From positions 1 to 57,857 of the forward strand of contig JBKHXK010000015.1 of NCBI GenBank assembly GCA_046566065.1: a stretch of 57,857 nucleotides of DNA, in the 5' to 3' direction. Made by a program: the position numbers and the translations under genes. Below are positions 39,747 to 48,973 of the stretch, in pieces (position 1 is the first letter of the stretch; each line of letters opens with the position of its first letter). The notes beneath the pieces are model-generated. The model did no database searches and was not told where the DNA came from. It was given only the letters and a program-made list of their open reading frames with translations. The DNA is from MB1-2 sp046566065 (GTDB lineage Bacteria > Actinomycetota > CADDZG01 > WHSQ01).

Positions 39747-40112
39747 CTAGCCCCAGCCCAGTTCGTGGAGCCGGTGCTCCTCGATGCCGAAGTGGTGACC
39801 GATCTCGTGGATCACGGTCTTTCTCACCTGTGCGCGGATGGCTGCGGACGAACGAGCGCTGCGGGTTATCGGGCCTCTGTAGATCGTGATCCGGTCGGGC
39901 AGGGCCCGGTCGTAGATGCCCCTCTTGGTCAGCGGGATGCCCTCGTACAGACCGAACAGGGTGTGGCCACGGGGAAGCCGCTGGAGCTGGTGAACGGGCG
40001 GTTCGTCTTCCACGATCACCTCGACGTTGTTCATCATCCCGGCGATATCGGGTGGTAAGGAGTCGAGCGCCTCGGTCACGAGCTCTTCGAAAGACACGGA
40101 TCCGTCTGCCAT
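39747..40112 (-). CDS. Minimal zincin metallopeptidase (PF06262 type)
   Basis: 121 residues. The zinc motif HEIGHHFGIEEHRLHELG fits HExxHxxGxxEH-type minimal metalloproteases of actinobacteria, with FGLYEGIPLTKRG and DRITIYRGPI strands upstream. The biological substrate is unknown. Starts with ATG at 40112 and is divergent from typA at 40198. The family usually starts with an acidic FEELVTEALDSLP segment as here. Confidence 0.88.
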   Translation of the reverse strand: MADGSVSFEELVTEALDSLPPDIAGMMNNVEVIVEDEPPVHQLQRLPRGHTLFGLYEGIPLTKRGIYDRALPDRITIYRGPITRSARSSAAIRAQVRKTVIHEIGHHFGIEEHRLHELGWG

Positions 40113-40197
40113 GAAGTCATCAACCCGAGCGACGCAGGGCGGATTCCCGGCCGCACCGCCCCCCTACACTGGTGGGACCCCATCAAGGAGTTGAGCT

Positions 40198-42042
40198 ATG
40201 CCCACGCGCCATGACCTTCGCAACGTTGCGATCGTCGCCCACGTCGATCACGGGAAGACCACATTGGTCGATGCCATGCTCTGGCAGTCAGGCGTTTTCG
40301 GAGCGCACCAAGAGGTGGCCGAACGCGTCATGGACTCGATGGATCTCGAGCGCGAGAAGGGCATCACGATCCTCGCGAAGAACACGGCCGTTCGCTATGG
40401 CGACGTGAAGATCAACATCATCGACACCCCCGGCCACGCGGACTTCGGAGGCGAGGTCGAACGCGGGCTCACGATGGTCGACGGCGTCCTGCTGTTGGTC
40501 GATGCCAGTGAGGGGCCGCTACCTCAGACGCGGTTCGTGCTTCGTAAAGCGTTGGAGGGACATCTGCCGGTCATCCTCGTCGTCAACAAGGTCGATCGTC
40601 CCGACGCGCGCATAAAAGAGGTCGTCAACGAGGTGTACGAGCTGTTCCTCGATCTGGATGCAGAAGAGCATCACATCGAGTTCCCGATCGTCTACTGCAA
40701 CGCGAAAGCAGGGTGGGCCTCGCTGGAGGAGGGCGTCGAAGGAAGCGACCTGAAGCCGCTGTTCGAGGTGCTGCTCGAAACGATCCCCGGCCCCACCTAC
40801 GAAGCGGATCATCCGTTGCAGGCGCTGGTCACGAACCTCGACGCGTCTCCTTACGTCGGGCGCATCGCTCTGTGTCGGATGTTCCACGGGAACCTGAAGC
40901 GCGGGCAGTCCGTGGCGTGGTGCCGTGCGGATGACTCCATCCAGAACATCAAGATCACCGAGCTCTACGTGACCGAGGCACTCGATCGTGTGGATGCCGA
41001 CGAGGTGGGGCCTGGCGACATCTTCGCGATCGCCGGGCTCGCCGATGTCACGATCGGGGAGACGTTGGCCGACCCCGAGGACCCGCGGCCCCTTCCGGTC
41101 ACCCACTTCGACGACCCGAGTCTGTCGATGACGATCGGGATCAACACCTCTCCGCTCTCGGGACGAGACGGGAGCAAGGTGACGGCCCGTCTCGTCAAGA
41201 ACCGTCTCGACCAGGAACTGGTCGGCAACGTGTCGATCCGCGTTCTCGACACCGAGCGGCCGGACGCCTGGGAGGTCCAGGGGAGGGGCGAGCTACAGCT
41301 CGCCGTGCTGGTCGAGATGATGCGCCGCGAGGGATTCGAGCTCACCGTGGGCAAGCCTCAGGTGGTCACGAAAGAGATCGACGGCCGGCTCTGCGAACCA
41401 GTCGAGAGACTGACGATCGACGCCCCCGAGGACTTCATGGGCGTGATCACTCAGCTGCTCGCGCTTCGCAAGGGGCGTCTCGAGAACATGGTGAATCATG
41501 GAACGGGTTGGGTGCGCATGGAGTACCTGGTCCCCGCCCGCGGGCTGATCGGCTTCCGCACCGAGTTCATGACCGAGACGCGCGGCACCGGTCTGCTCCA
41601 CCACGTGTTCGATCGCTACGAGCCCTGGCACGGCGAGCTCCGGACCCGTCCCACCGGTAGCCTCGTGGCCGATCGAAGCGACCCCGTAACGGCTTACGCC
41701 TTGTTCAACCTCCAGGAGCGCGGAACGATGTTCGTCGCCCCGACCACGGAGGTCTACGAGGGGATGATCGTGGGTGAGAACGCGCGCGCCGACGACATGG
41801 ACGTCAACCCCACCAAAGAGAAGAAGCTCACGAACATGCGTTCTTCTACGTCCGACGAGCTCGTTCGACTGGTGCCCCACAAGGAGATGTCGCTGGAACA
41901 GGCCCTCGAGTTCATCCGCGAGGACGAATGCGTGGAGGTGACGCCGCATCGCGTCCGTCTCCGGAAAGTGATCCTCCCCGCTCAGGAGCGTGCCCGCGCT
42001 TCGAAACGAGAGGGCAAGTCGCGGCTCTCGACCGCGCCCTGA
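40198..42042 (+). CDS. typA: Translational GTPase TypA/BipA
   Basis: 614 residues, the normal TypA length. G1 AHVDHGKTTL near the N-terminus, G3 DTPGHADFGGEV, G4 NKVDRPDAR, then EF-G-like domains II, III and V and the BipA-specific C-terminal domain (VNPTKEKKLTNMRSSTSDE). It binds the 70S ribosome and helps growth at low temperature or under stress and 50S assembly. AAGGAG lies before ATG. Followed by ftsH 31 bases later. Confidence 0.96.
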   Translation: MPTRHDLRNVAIVAHVDHGKTTLVDAMLWQSGVFGAHQEVAERVMDSMDLEREKGITILAKNTAVRYGDVKINIIDTPGHADFGGEVERGLTMVDGVLLLVDASEGPLPQTRFVLRKALEGHLPVILVVNKVDRPDARIKEVVNEVYELFLDLDAEEHHIEFPIVYCNAKAGWASLEEGVEGSDLKPLFEVLLETIPGPTYEADHPLQALVTNLDASPYVGRIALCRMFHGNLKRGQSVAWCRADDSIQNIKITELYVTEALDRVDADEVGPGDIFAIAGLADVTIGETLADPEDPRPLPVTHFDDPSLSMTIGINTSPLSGRDGSKVTARLVKNRLDQELVGNVSIRVLDTERPDAWEVQGRGELQLAVLVEMMRREGFELTVGKPQVVTKEIDGRLCEPVERLTIDAPEDFMGVITQLLALRKGRLENMVNHGTGWVRMEYLVPARGLIGFRTEFMTETRGTGLLHHVFDRYEPWHGELRTRPTGSLVADRSDPVTAYALFNLQERGTMFVAPTTEVYEGMIVGENARADDMDVNPTKEKKLTNMRSSTSDELVRLVPHKEMSLEQALEFIREDECVEVTPHRVRLRKVILPAQERARASKREGKSRLSTAP

Positions 42043-42060
42043 TGGGGGTCGAACCAGCAT

Positions 42061-42073
42061 TAGTCTGACCTCG
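42061..42073 (+). promoter_or_regulatory. -10-like box for leaderless ftsH-1
   Basis: TAGTCT (42061-42066) ends 7 bases before ATG 42074, and no ribosome binding site is present. It fits a leaderless actinobacterial start, but no clear -35 is seen. Confidence 0.4.
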
Positions 42074-44011
42074 ATGGTTGACCGCTTCCGCAAGAAAGAG
42101 CCCGGCCCCCCCAAGGGCGAGCACGCGTCGCCCCCGCGCCCGACCACCCCCGATCCCGCCAAGCAGCGGTGGACCATGCTGGCGTGGTTGGTGGGCAGCT
42201 TCGCTCTCTTCTATGCGCTGCAGGGCGGCTTCGCCGGCGGTGCGGAGGAGGTCAGTCTCTCCAAGCTGCTCGAACGGGTCGAAGCGGGTGAGGTCACAGA
42301 AGCCACGATCTCCGAGGGAGCGGTCGAGGGCGAGTTCGCGGCCGAAGGCGATGCAGAGCCCGGCAGATTCAGCACCACGCTGCCTCCCAACTACGACACC
42401 GAGCGCCTGTTCCGGCAACTGGACAAGGCCGGGGTCGACGTCAGCGGTACGCAGCCTGGAGCCCTGACCACCCTGCTGTTCTCGCTGCTTCCCTTCATCC
42501 TCATCGGGTTCCTCTATTACTTCTTCATCTTCCGCAGACTGCGCAATCTCGGTGGTGGGGCAGGGGGACCGCTCTCACTCGGCAAGAACAAGGCCAAGCT
42601 CTACGACCGCACGGACCTCAAGACGACGTTCGACGATGTGGCCGGCGTGGACGAGGTCGAGGCCGAGCTGGTGGAGCTGGTCGACTACCTCCGCAACTCG
42701 GACAAGTTCAAGAAGGTCGGCGCGCGGATACCGAAGGGAGTGTTGCTCGTCGGCCCTCCGGGCACGGGGAAGACGCTGCTAGCCCGTGCCGTGGCGGGGG
42801 AGGCGCAGGTTCCGTTCTTCTACATCTCCGCCTCTGAGTTCATCGAGCTGTTCGTCGGACTGGGAGCCGCTCGGATGCGCGACCTCTTCCAACAAGCTCG
42901 GGAGCGCGCTCCCGCGATCGTTTTCATCGACGAGATCGACGCGATCGGCCAATCCCGTGCAGGCGCCGCCGGGTACCAGATGGGCTCGAACCAGGAACAG
43001 GAACAAACGCTCCAACAGTTGCTGACCGAGATGGATGGATTCGAGGCCAACACGGGCGTGATCATCGTGGCGGCGTCGAACAGGCCGGAAGTGCTCGATC
43101 AGGCACTTCTTCGGCCCGGACGCTTCGACCGCCAGATCCAGGTCAATCTCCCCGAGGTCAAGGGCCGCGAGCAGATCCTCGAGATCCACGCGCGAGGCGT
43201 GGCCATGGAGCCGGGCGTCGATCTCAAGGTGCTGGCGCGACGCACACCTGGTTTCTCCGGGGCGCAGTTGGCGAACGTGATCAACGAGGGGGCCTTGTTG
43301 GCCGCTCGCAGGGGCAAGACCACCGTCGGCATGAGCGAGCTGGAAGAAGCGATCGATCGTGTGGTCGCGGGACTCGAGCGCAGGTCTCAGGTGCTCACCG
43401 AGTCCGAGCGCCGGTTGGTTGCGTATCACGAGCTGGGCCACGCTCTGGTTGCGCATTTCGTCGATCACTCGGATCCCGTACACCGCGTCTCGATCATCCC
43501 CAGAGGCATCGGAGCGCTCGGCTACACGCAGCAGCTACCGGACGAAGAGCGCTACCTGATGTCCGAGCCGGAGCTCCACGACCGCATCGCCGTTCTCCTC
43601 GGGGGCCGGGCCGCGGAGGAGACCGTCTTCGGCTTCGCCACCACGGGGGCGCAGGACGATCTGAAGAAGGCGACCGAGATCGCTCGCCGGATGGTGATGG
43701 AGTTCGGGATGTCGCCGCGCGTCGGCCCGATCAATATCGCCGACAACGGGCCGCGGTTCCTCTCGCCTGCGTTCCGCAGGACCGAAGAGGTCTCGGAGGA
43801 GACCGAGGTCGCGATCGACCGTGAGGTGAAGGGCATCTTGATGCAAGGCCAAGAGCGCGCACGCGGCATCCTGGCCCAGAATCGCCGGGACCTCGACGAA
43901 CTGGCCGAGTTGCTGCTCGAGAAAGAGAACCTCTCGGGCCGCGACCTGGAGGAGCACTTCGATCGCGAGACCTTCACGGCCCCCCTCCCCACCGAGCCCG
44001 CCCAGCCCTAG
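42074..44011 (+). CDS. ftsH: ATP-dependent zinc metalloprotease FtsH (paralogue 1)
   Basis: 645 residues. Two membrane helices (about 32-52 and 138-158) flank a periplasmic segment; then AAA+ with Walker A GPPGTGKT (227-234), Walker B VFIDEIDAIG and the second-region-of-homology arginine finger region, then the peptidase with H452 in HELGHALVAHF. The usual HEAGH reads HELGH. It degrades misfolded and regulatory membrane proteins as a hexamer. It starts without a ribosome binding site 7 bases after TAGTCT; an upstream start at 41990 would overlap typA and has no support. A second ftsH is at 53588. Confidence 0.95.
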   Translation: MVDRFRKKEPGPPKGEHASPPRPTTPDPAKQRWTMLAWLVGSFALFYALQGGFAGGAEEVSLSKLLERVEAGEVTEATISEGAVEGEFAAEGDAEPGRFSTTLPPNYDTERLFRQLDKAGVDVSGTQPGALTTLLFSLLPFILIGFLYYFFIFRRLRNLGGGAGGPLSLGKNKAKLYDRTDLKTTFDDVAGVDEVEAELVELVDYLRNSDKFKKVGARIPKGVLLVGPPGTGKTLLARAVAGEAQVPFFYISASEFIELFVGLGAARMRDLFQQARERAPAIVFIDEIDAIGQSRAGAAGYQMGSNQEQEQTLQQLLTEMDGFEANTGVIIVAASNRPEVLDQALLRPGRFDRQIQVNLPEVKGREQILEIHARGVAMEPGVDLKVLARRTPGFSGAQLANVINEGALLAARRGKTTVGMSELEEAIDRVVAGLERRSQVLTESERRLVAYHELGHALVAHFVDHSDPVHRVSIIPRGIGALGYTQQLPDEERYLMSEPELHDRIAVLLGGRAAEETVFGFATTGAQDDLKKATEIARRMVMEFGMSPRVGPINIADNGPRFLSPAFRRTEEVSEETEVAIDREVKGILMQGQERARGILAQNRRDLDELAELLLEKENLSGRDLEEHFDRETFTAPLPTEPAQP

Positions 44012-44049
44012 CCCCGAGGGGCTCGTGTCTCAGAGTGGACCGGCTGCCC

Positions 44050-45387
44050 TTAGAGGGTGCGGGCTATGAAATCTTCTAGTTGGCGGAGGTTGCGGACCTC
44101 GACCATCTGGTCGACGTGGGCCGCGTAGCGCGACGCTACCGAATCTCCCGTATCCCAGTCCTGCACGGGCTCCGGGTTCAACCAGTAGCTGTGACGACAT
44201 CGTTTCGCCACGGCCCTCAGAGCTTCGGCCCGCGGGTCGCGGTAGTTCGTGCGGGCGTCGCCGAGCACCAGCATCGTCGTCTTCGGACCCACCTCCTCGC
44301 CGTATGTGTCGAGGAACTGCCCCAGGGCCCCGCCGTAGTCAGAGCGGCCGTCACCGCCCACGACCTTGGCGCCCGAGCTCATCTCCTGCACTGCTGCTCC
44401 GAAGTCTTCGTTGGAGAAGTAGCGGGTCACCTCGTCGATCTGATCCACGAAGGCGAACGACCGCACCTTGGAGAACTGAGCGGCCAGTGCGTGGGTGAGC
44501 ATGAGCGAGAACCTCGAGAACCGCGCCACGGAACTGGAGACGTCGCAGAGCACGAACAGCTCGGGGCGATGAGGGATCCGATTCCGGTCGAAGGTGTCGA
44601 CCGGAACCCCGCCCGTGGACAGCGAGTGCCGGATCGTCTTGCGGATGTCGATCTGGCCGCGGGCCGCGCGTCTGCGCTTCATCGAGATCCGAGTGGCCAG
44701 CTTCCGTGCCATCGGTCGCACCGCCCGGCGCAGCTCCGCCATGTCCGCGGTCGCGCTCAGGAAGTTGAGATCCTCGGGCAGGGGACCGACCGCGTAGGAG
44801 GCAACCGCCTGCGGTCCCCGCACCTGGGCCACGCGGCGGCGGGTCTCCATCAGGGTGGCTTCGCGGAACCTGCGCAGGTTCCTTTCGAACTCGTCGTTGA
44901 TGAGGCGACGTTCGAGACCTGTGATGCCTCGCTCGTCCAGCCGCTGCTGCAGGCGCGCCGTCATCGTGTTCAGGCCGAGAGCGCGCACGACCTCGTAGTT
45001 CGAATACCAGTCCTTGGATCGAGATCTGTCGAGCCTGCCGAAGCTGCCCACCGCCTCGCGCGCCAGCGCACCGGCCGCTTCCGCATCGCCCGACAGAAGA
45101 GCATCGATCACCGCCTCAGCCATCTGCTCCGGATCGGAGACCGTTGTCGCGTCATCGTCGGCGCCATGCACTGTGCCCGGGAGGAAGAACAGCTCGAAAA
45201 GGGTGTCGAAAGCCGGCCGGTGACCCTCGGTCTTGATGAGAGAGGCAGCCAGAGCAGCGCGCAGACTCGTCCGGTCGGCGATGTCGATGTGCTCGATGGC
45301 CCTGGCTGCGTCCGAGGTCTCGCTGAGGCCGACCGGCACGCCGGCCTCTCGGAGAGCGCCCGAGAAGTCGACGAGGCGTTGGATCAT
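44050..45387 (-). CDS. VWA-domain CoxE-like protein
   Basis: 445 residues, CoxE/YeaD-like. The C-terminal part carries a von Willebrand A domain with MIDAS start CDVSSSVARFSRF and TMLVLGDARTNY; the N-terminal part is helical, with arginine-rich stretches around RMSMKRRRAARG-like positions. In carbon-monoxide dehydrogenase clusters CoxE works with a MoxR ATPase (CoxD) to insert metal; elsewhere the pair acts as a chaperone for cofactor or complex assembly. Its ATG directly follows the stop of the MoxR gene. No cox structural genes are nearby, so the client is unknown. Confidence 0.86.
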   Translation of the reverse strand: MIQRLVDFSGALREAGVPVGLSETSDAARAIEHIDIADRTSLRAALAASLIKTEGHRPAFDTLFELFFLPGTVHGADDDATTVSDPEQMAEAVIDALLSGDAEAAGALAREAVGSFGRLDRSRSKDWYSNYEVVRALGLNTMTARLQQRLDERGITGLERRLINDEFERNLRRFREATLMETRRRVAQVRGPQAVASYAVGPLPEDLNFLSATADMAELRRAVRPMARKLATRISMKRRRAARGQIDIRKTIRHSLSTGGVPVDTFDRNRIPHRPELFVLCDVSSSVARFSRFSLMLTHALAAQFSKVRSFAFVDQIDEVTRYFSNEDFGAAVQEMSSGAKVVGGDGRSDYGGALGQFLDTYGEEVGPKTTMLVLGDARTNYRDPRAEALRAVAKRCRHSYWLNPEPVQDWDTGDSVASRYAAHVDQMVEVRNLRQLEDFIARTL

Positions 45388-46272
45388 CTAGGGCCGCGAG
45401 GCCGGAGCGACCTTCAGGTGAGCGGCTGCTTTGGTGAGGTCGGCTTCGTACTTCAACAGGACGGGCAGCGTTGCCTTCAAGAGGCTCTCGTCGATCTCTT
45501 GGGTTGCAAGGTGCACGAGGGTTCGAGCCCAGTCGATCGTCTCTGCGATCGAGGGCGCCTTCTTCAGGTCGAGGTCGCGCAGGCTCTGCACGACGCGCAC
45601 GGCTTCCTGAGCAAGATGCGCTGCCAACTCCGGAACGCGGGCGCGCACTATGGCTACCTCGCGTTCCTGATCGGGATATCCGATGTGCAGGTAGAGGCAT
45701 CGTCGCTTGAGGGCCTCCGAGAGCTCGCGTTCGTTGTTCGAGGTCAGCACCACGAAGGGGCGTGTGGTCGCCGCGACCGTTCCCATCTCCGGGATCGTGA
45801 CCTGCCGATCGGAGAGAACCTCGAGCAAGAGGGCCTCCGCCTCGAAGTCGAGCTTGTCGACCTCGTCGATGAGGAGAACGACAGGTTCGGAGGAGCGGAT
45901 CGCTTTCAACACCGGACGCTCCAGAAGGAAATCCTCGCTGAAGATGTCCTCGCTGAGCTCGGCCCAGTCGGTGCCGGGCGCAGCCTGGATGCGTAGCAGC
46001 TGCTTCTTGTAGTTCCATTCGTATAGAGCGCGGGTCTCGTCGACGCCTTCGTAACACTGCAATCGGATCAAGGGGATCGACAGCGATCGCGACACGGCCT
46101 TCGCAAGCTCGGTCTTTCCCACGCCGGCAGGCCCTTCGACGAGCAGAGGCTTATCCAGTCGATCTGCCAGGTGCACGATCGTGGCGATCTCTTCGTCCGC
46201 GAGGTAGCCGACCGAGCCCAGTCTCTCGGACACATCGGGGATGTCGGTGAAGTGGGAACGAGCCTCGATCAT
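45388..46272 (-). CDS. MoxR-family AAA+ ATPase
   Basis: 294 residues. Walker A GPAGVGKTELAKAV (47-54), Walker B VVLLIDEVDKLDFEAE, sensor 1 FVVLTSNNERELSEALKRRC, and the C-terminal lid. MoxR ATPases remodel client complexes together with a VWA protein, here encoded immediately downstream (TAG-ATG contact). The pair forms one transcription unit; the client is not obvious. A GGTGATCC stretch upstream is not a strong ribosome binding site. Confidence 0.92.
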   Translation of the reverse strand: MIEARSHFTDIPDVSERLGSVGYLADEEIATIVHLADRLDKPLLVEGPAGVGKTELAKAVSRSLSIPLIRLQCYEGVDETRALYEWNYKKQLLRIQAAPGTDWAELSEDIFSEDFLLERPVLKAIRSSEPVVLLIDEVDKLDFEAEALLLEVLSDRQVTIPEMGTVAATTRPFVVLTSNNERELSEALKRRCLYLHIGYPDQEREVAIVRARVPELAAHLAQEAVRVVQSLRDLDLKKAPSIAETIDWARTLVHLATQEIDESLLKATLPVLLKYEADLTKAAAHLKVAPASRP

Positions 46273-46334
46273 CCCGGTGATCCTAGTCCTGGGATCCGGC
46301 AGCCGCCTCGACGCCCGAACCGGGCCGACGCGAA

Positions 46335-46358
46335 GAACGGGCCCCGAAGGACCCGTTC
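46335..46358 (-). terminator. UUCG-loop terminator after the CBS gene
   Basis: On the minus strand, GAACGGG, then TCC-TTCG-GGG-like inner pairs with one mismatch, then CCCGTTC, 24 bases after the CBS stop. Same TTCG loop as the hairpin at 11983-12008. Confidence 0.55.
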
Positions 46359-46381
46359 GAAAAGCGACGTGCAGCGGTTAT

Positions 46382-46807
46382 CTAGCCGCCGGTGGAGATG
46401 ACCTCGACGAGGCGGCCGATGTCGTCGTCCTCGGCGTGCTTGGCGATGTCGGCCTGGCTGACGATCCCTATGAGCTCGTGCCCGTCGATCACGGGAAGTC
46501 GGCGGACCTTGTGCTCGGCCATCGTCTCGATCGCCTCATGGATCGAGTCGTCGGCTCCGATCGTCACCGGCTTGCCCTCTGCCAGTTCCCCCACGGTCGT
46601 CGTCGACACGTCTCGACCCTCGGCTATCACCTTCACCACGATGTCGCGGTCGGTGAGCATCCCCTTGAGACGGTTGTCGTCGCCGCAGATCGGCATCGAG
46701 CCGACGTTGAGCTTCGCGAGCATCTTGGCCGCATCCTGGATCGTGTCGTTGACCCCAACGCATTCCACGTCCGGGGTCATGATGTCGCGGGCTTTCTTGG
46801 TCATCAC
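46382..46807 (-). CDS. Two-CBS-domain protein
   Basis: 141 residues, two tandem CBS motifs: first with AREIMTPDVECVGVNDTIQDA-like spacing and GSMPICGDDNRLKGMLTDRDIV, second with PVTIGADDSIHEAIETM and VRRLPVIDGHELIGIVSQADI. Such stand-alone pairs bind adenosine nucleotides and report energy state to partners. ATG 46807 has AGGAGTGATG in front. No partner is identifiable beside it; the LVIVD protein gene is divergent. Confidence 0.92.
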   Translation of the reverse strand: MMTKKARDIMTPDVECVGVNDTIQDAAKMLAKLNVGSMPICGDDNRLKGMLTDRDIVVKVIAEGRDVSTTTVGELAEGKPVTIGADDSIHEAIETMAEHKVRRLPVIDGHELIGIVSQADIAKHAEDDDIGRLVEVISTGG

Positions 46808-46916
46808 TCCTCCTTCGTCCGACCTGTGTGCTTTCGACGTATCTTTCCCATCTCACCCCTTTCCCACGCCTTCTGACCGGGGCGCGGGCCGGATGACCGG
46901 AAGGGGCGATCGGGCT

Positions 46917-46936
46917 GCTACTAGAGGAGTAGTAGC
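46917..46936. promoter_or_regulatory. Inverted repeat between CBS and LVIVD genes
   Basis: GCTACTA-GAGGAG-TAGTAGC is a perfect 7-bp inverted repeat with a 6-base spacer, 25 bases before ATG 46961. It could be an operator or a hairpin in the leader of the LVIVD-type gene. Confidence 0.4.
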
Positions 46937-46960
46937 CGGTGATGGCGAAAGGTGCACCCG

Positions 46961-48091
46961 ATGGGATCACGACTTCGACGGACGATGAGGGTCGCGGCGG
47001 TCGCTCTGGGTCTGTCCGCCGCGCTTGCCCCCATGTCTGCTGCTCCCGGGTTGGGCGTGGCGAGTGAGAACGTCACCTACGTGAAGACCATCCCTCTCGA
47101 GATCGGGACCGTGACGGGGGCTCGCCAGGTTGGTGACGCCTTGTTCGTCGGAGGGGCTAAGGGCTTCTCGATCTATGACGTCTCGGATCCTGTTGAGCCC
47201 GCGCTTCTGAACACCACGCTCAGCGGGCCGCGCTTCCCCAACGAGGACATCGACACGAACGGCGAGATCCTCCTCCTCTCGAATCAGGACACGCCGGTCG
47301 CCACCGGGCTCGAGGTGTACGACGTGACCGATCGCACGGATCCGACGCTGTTGGGCCGGGTGGAGGGGCTGAAGGACCACACCTTCTCTTGCGTTCTCGA
47401 TTGCCGGTGGGCTTATGGGTCGAGAGGAGCGATCGTGGATCTGCGCGTGCCTTCGAGGCCACGGCTCGCCGGAAGCTGGGGTGCTTCGATGCCGAACGAC
47501 GGCTTCGACGTCACGGAGGTGTCTCCCGGTGTGGTGCTGACCTCGACGAGGGTCATCAGACTGCTCGATGCCCGCAGGGATCCAGTGAACCCCGAAACGG
47601 TCGCGATCGGATCGACCGGCGACAACCGCTTGATCCACTCGAACCGGTGGCCCCGGCAGGGCAAGGACCGGTTCTTCCTCGTGCAGGGAGAGACGCCTCT
47701 GAGCCAGGTCTGCGATCGGGACACCGGGGCCTTCATGACGTGGGACGCATCGGACTATCGCAGGACGCGCACGTTCCGGATGATCGACGAGTACAGGGTG
47801 GGCAACGGGACCTACACGGACGGCAACCCCGCGGTGAACGGGCTCGGCTGCACCGCCATGTGGTTCCAGCATCACCCCAGCTTCCGTAACGGTGGGTTAG
47901 TGGTGTCGGGCTTCTTCGAGCACGGCACCCGCTTCCTTCATGTAGACGGGCGCGGCGAGATCAGCGAGGTGGGCTACTTCATGCCTATCGGCGGCAACAC
48001 GATCGCCACCTACTGGATCTCGAAGAAGATCGTCTATGCGTTCGATCTCCAGCGGGGGCTGGACATCCTGGAGTTCTCCCGAAGCGCCTAG
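46961..48091 (+). CDS. Secreted LVIVD-repeat/beta-propeller protein
   Basis: 376 residues from ATG 46961 (GTG 46952 adds three). Signal peptide about 1-33 (VAAVALGLSAALAPM, AAPG). The mature part has repeated four-stranded modules with FSIYDVSDPVEPALL, LEVYDVTDRTDPTLLGRVEG and AIVDLRVPSRPRLAGSW-like patterns, the LVIVD type of short propeller-like repeat. Many such secreted proteins bind surfaces or sugars; no catalytic motif is seen. The N-terminal MRVAAVALG and GLGVASENV could mark the mature start. Confidence 0.78.
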   Translation: MGSRLRRTMRVAAVALGLSAALAPMSAAPGLGVASENVTYVKTIPLEIGTVTGARQVGDALFVGGAKGFSIYDVSDPVEPALLNTTLSGPRFPNEDIDTNGEILLLSNQDTPVATGLEVYDVTDRTDPTLLGRVEGLKDHTFSCVLDCRWAYGSRGAIVDLRVPSRPRLAGSWGASMPNDGFDVTEVSPGVVLTSTRVIRLLDARRDPVNPETVAIGSTGDNRLIHSNRWPRQGKDRFFLVQGETPLSQVCDRDTGAFMTWDASDYRRTRTFRMIDEYRVGNGTYTDGNPAVNGLGCTAMWFQHHPSFRNGGLVVSGFFEHGTRFLHVDGRGEISEVGYFMPIGGNTIATYWISKKIVYAFDLQRGLDILEFSRSA

Positions 48092-48133
48092 AGACCCCTT
48101 CCTCCATCTCGGCAGGCGTGAGAACATCTCGCC

Positions 48134-48919
48134 ATGAGAACGCAGGCGGCGGAGGTCGTCCCGGCGGTCGCCCTCACCCGGATCGAGGCGAACCGGTTGA
48201 TGTCGTCGCAGTACGAGGCGCTTCTCAGCACACTGCGCGAGCTGCCCGAGGACGCCTGGCACGCGGTCACCGACTGCGATCCATGGACGGTCAAGGACAT
48301 CGTGGCCCACCTCATCGGCTGGGCGGAGGCGATGACGTCTTTCGCCCAGTTCCGTCGTCAACTCTTCGAAGGCAGGAGGCGGGCCAGGGAACTGGGCAAT
48401 CTGCTAGATGCTGTGAATCAGGTGCAGGTCGATGACCGCGCCTCGATGTCGCCGCAACAGCTGCTCGAACGGTGGGAGGTCGTCATGCCCAGGTTCGAGC
48501 GGTTGCGTAGGCGTGCGGGAGTGGTTGGCAAAGCGCTGCCGTTCTACGAAGGGAGCGTCATCGGCTTCACGAACGTCGCGTACCTGGCGAGCACCATCTA
48601 CACGCGAGACGCGTTCATGCACCGGATCGACATCTCCCGGGCAGCAGATACCGAACTCCGTTTGGGACGGCGCGAGCAGCGTTTGATCGAAGATGTGTTG
48701 GTCGACTGGTCGAGGCGCACCGGTGCCGCGGCGCGGGTCAACCTGGAAGGACCGGCCGGGGGTTCCTATCTGGTCGGAACCGGTGCCATCGCGACGATCG
48801 AGGGAGACGCGGTCGAGATGGCCAGGGTGCTGGCGGGCCGCGGCCGGATCTCCTCTCTGCGTCTGTTCGGCAACGTTCCTGCGGCCGAGGGGTGGCTGGA
48901 GAAGGGGTGCCCGTTCTAA
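48134..48919 (+). CDS. TIGR03083 DinB/maleylpyruvate-isomerase-like protein
   Basis: 261 residues. The N-terminal four-helix DinB-like domain carries HAVTDCDPWTVKDIVAHLIGW near residue 50, containing a metal histidine, and HRIDISRA with a second near 165; such proteins bind a divalent metal and often use mycothiol in actinobacteria. The C-terminal part (about 180-261) is the small sterol-carrier-like domain seen in TIGR03083. Reaction unknown. No ribosome binding site before ATG. Confidence 0.83.
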   Translation: MRTQAAEVVPAVALTRIEANRLMSSQYEALLSTLRELPEDAWHAVTDCDPWTVKDIVAHLIGWAEAMTSFAQFRRQLFEGRRRARELGNLLDAVNQVQVDDRASMSPQQLLERWEVVMPRFERLRRRAGVVGKALPFYEGSVIGFTNVAYLASTIYTRDAFMHRIDISRAADTELRLGRREQRLIEDVLVDWSRRTGAAARVNLEGPAGGSYLVGTGAIATIEGDAVEMARVLAGRGRISSLRLFGNVPAAEGWLEKGCPF

Positions 48920-48973
48920 GCGCTGCAGCACGATCAAGGAGTAGCCCCCACCCGGACGGGTAAGGGAAGTCCG

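Noticed and set aside
44080..45996. 638-residue plus-strand frame opposite the CoxE/MoxR genes
   Set aside because: It is antisense to two clear genes; composition is typical of an antisense shadow.
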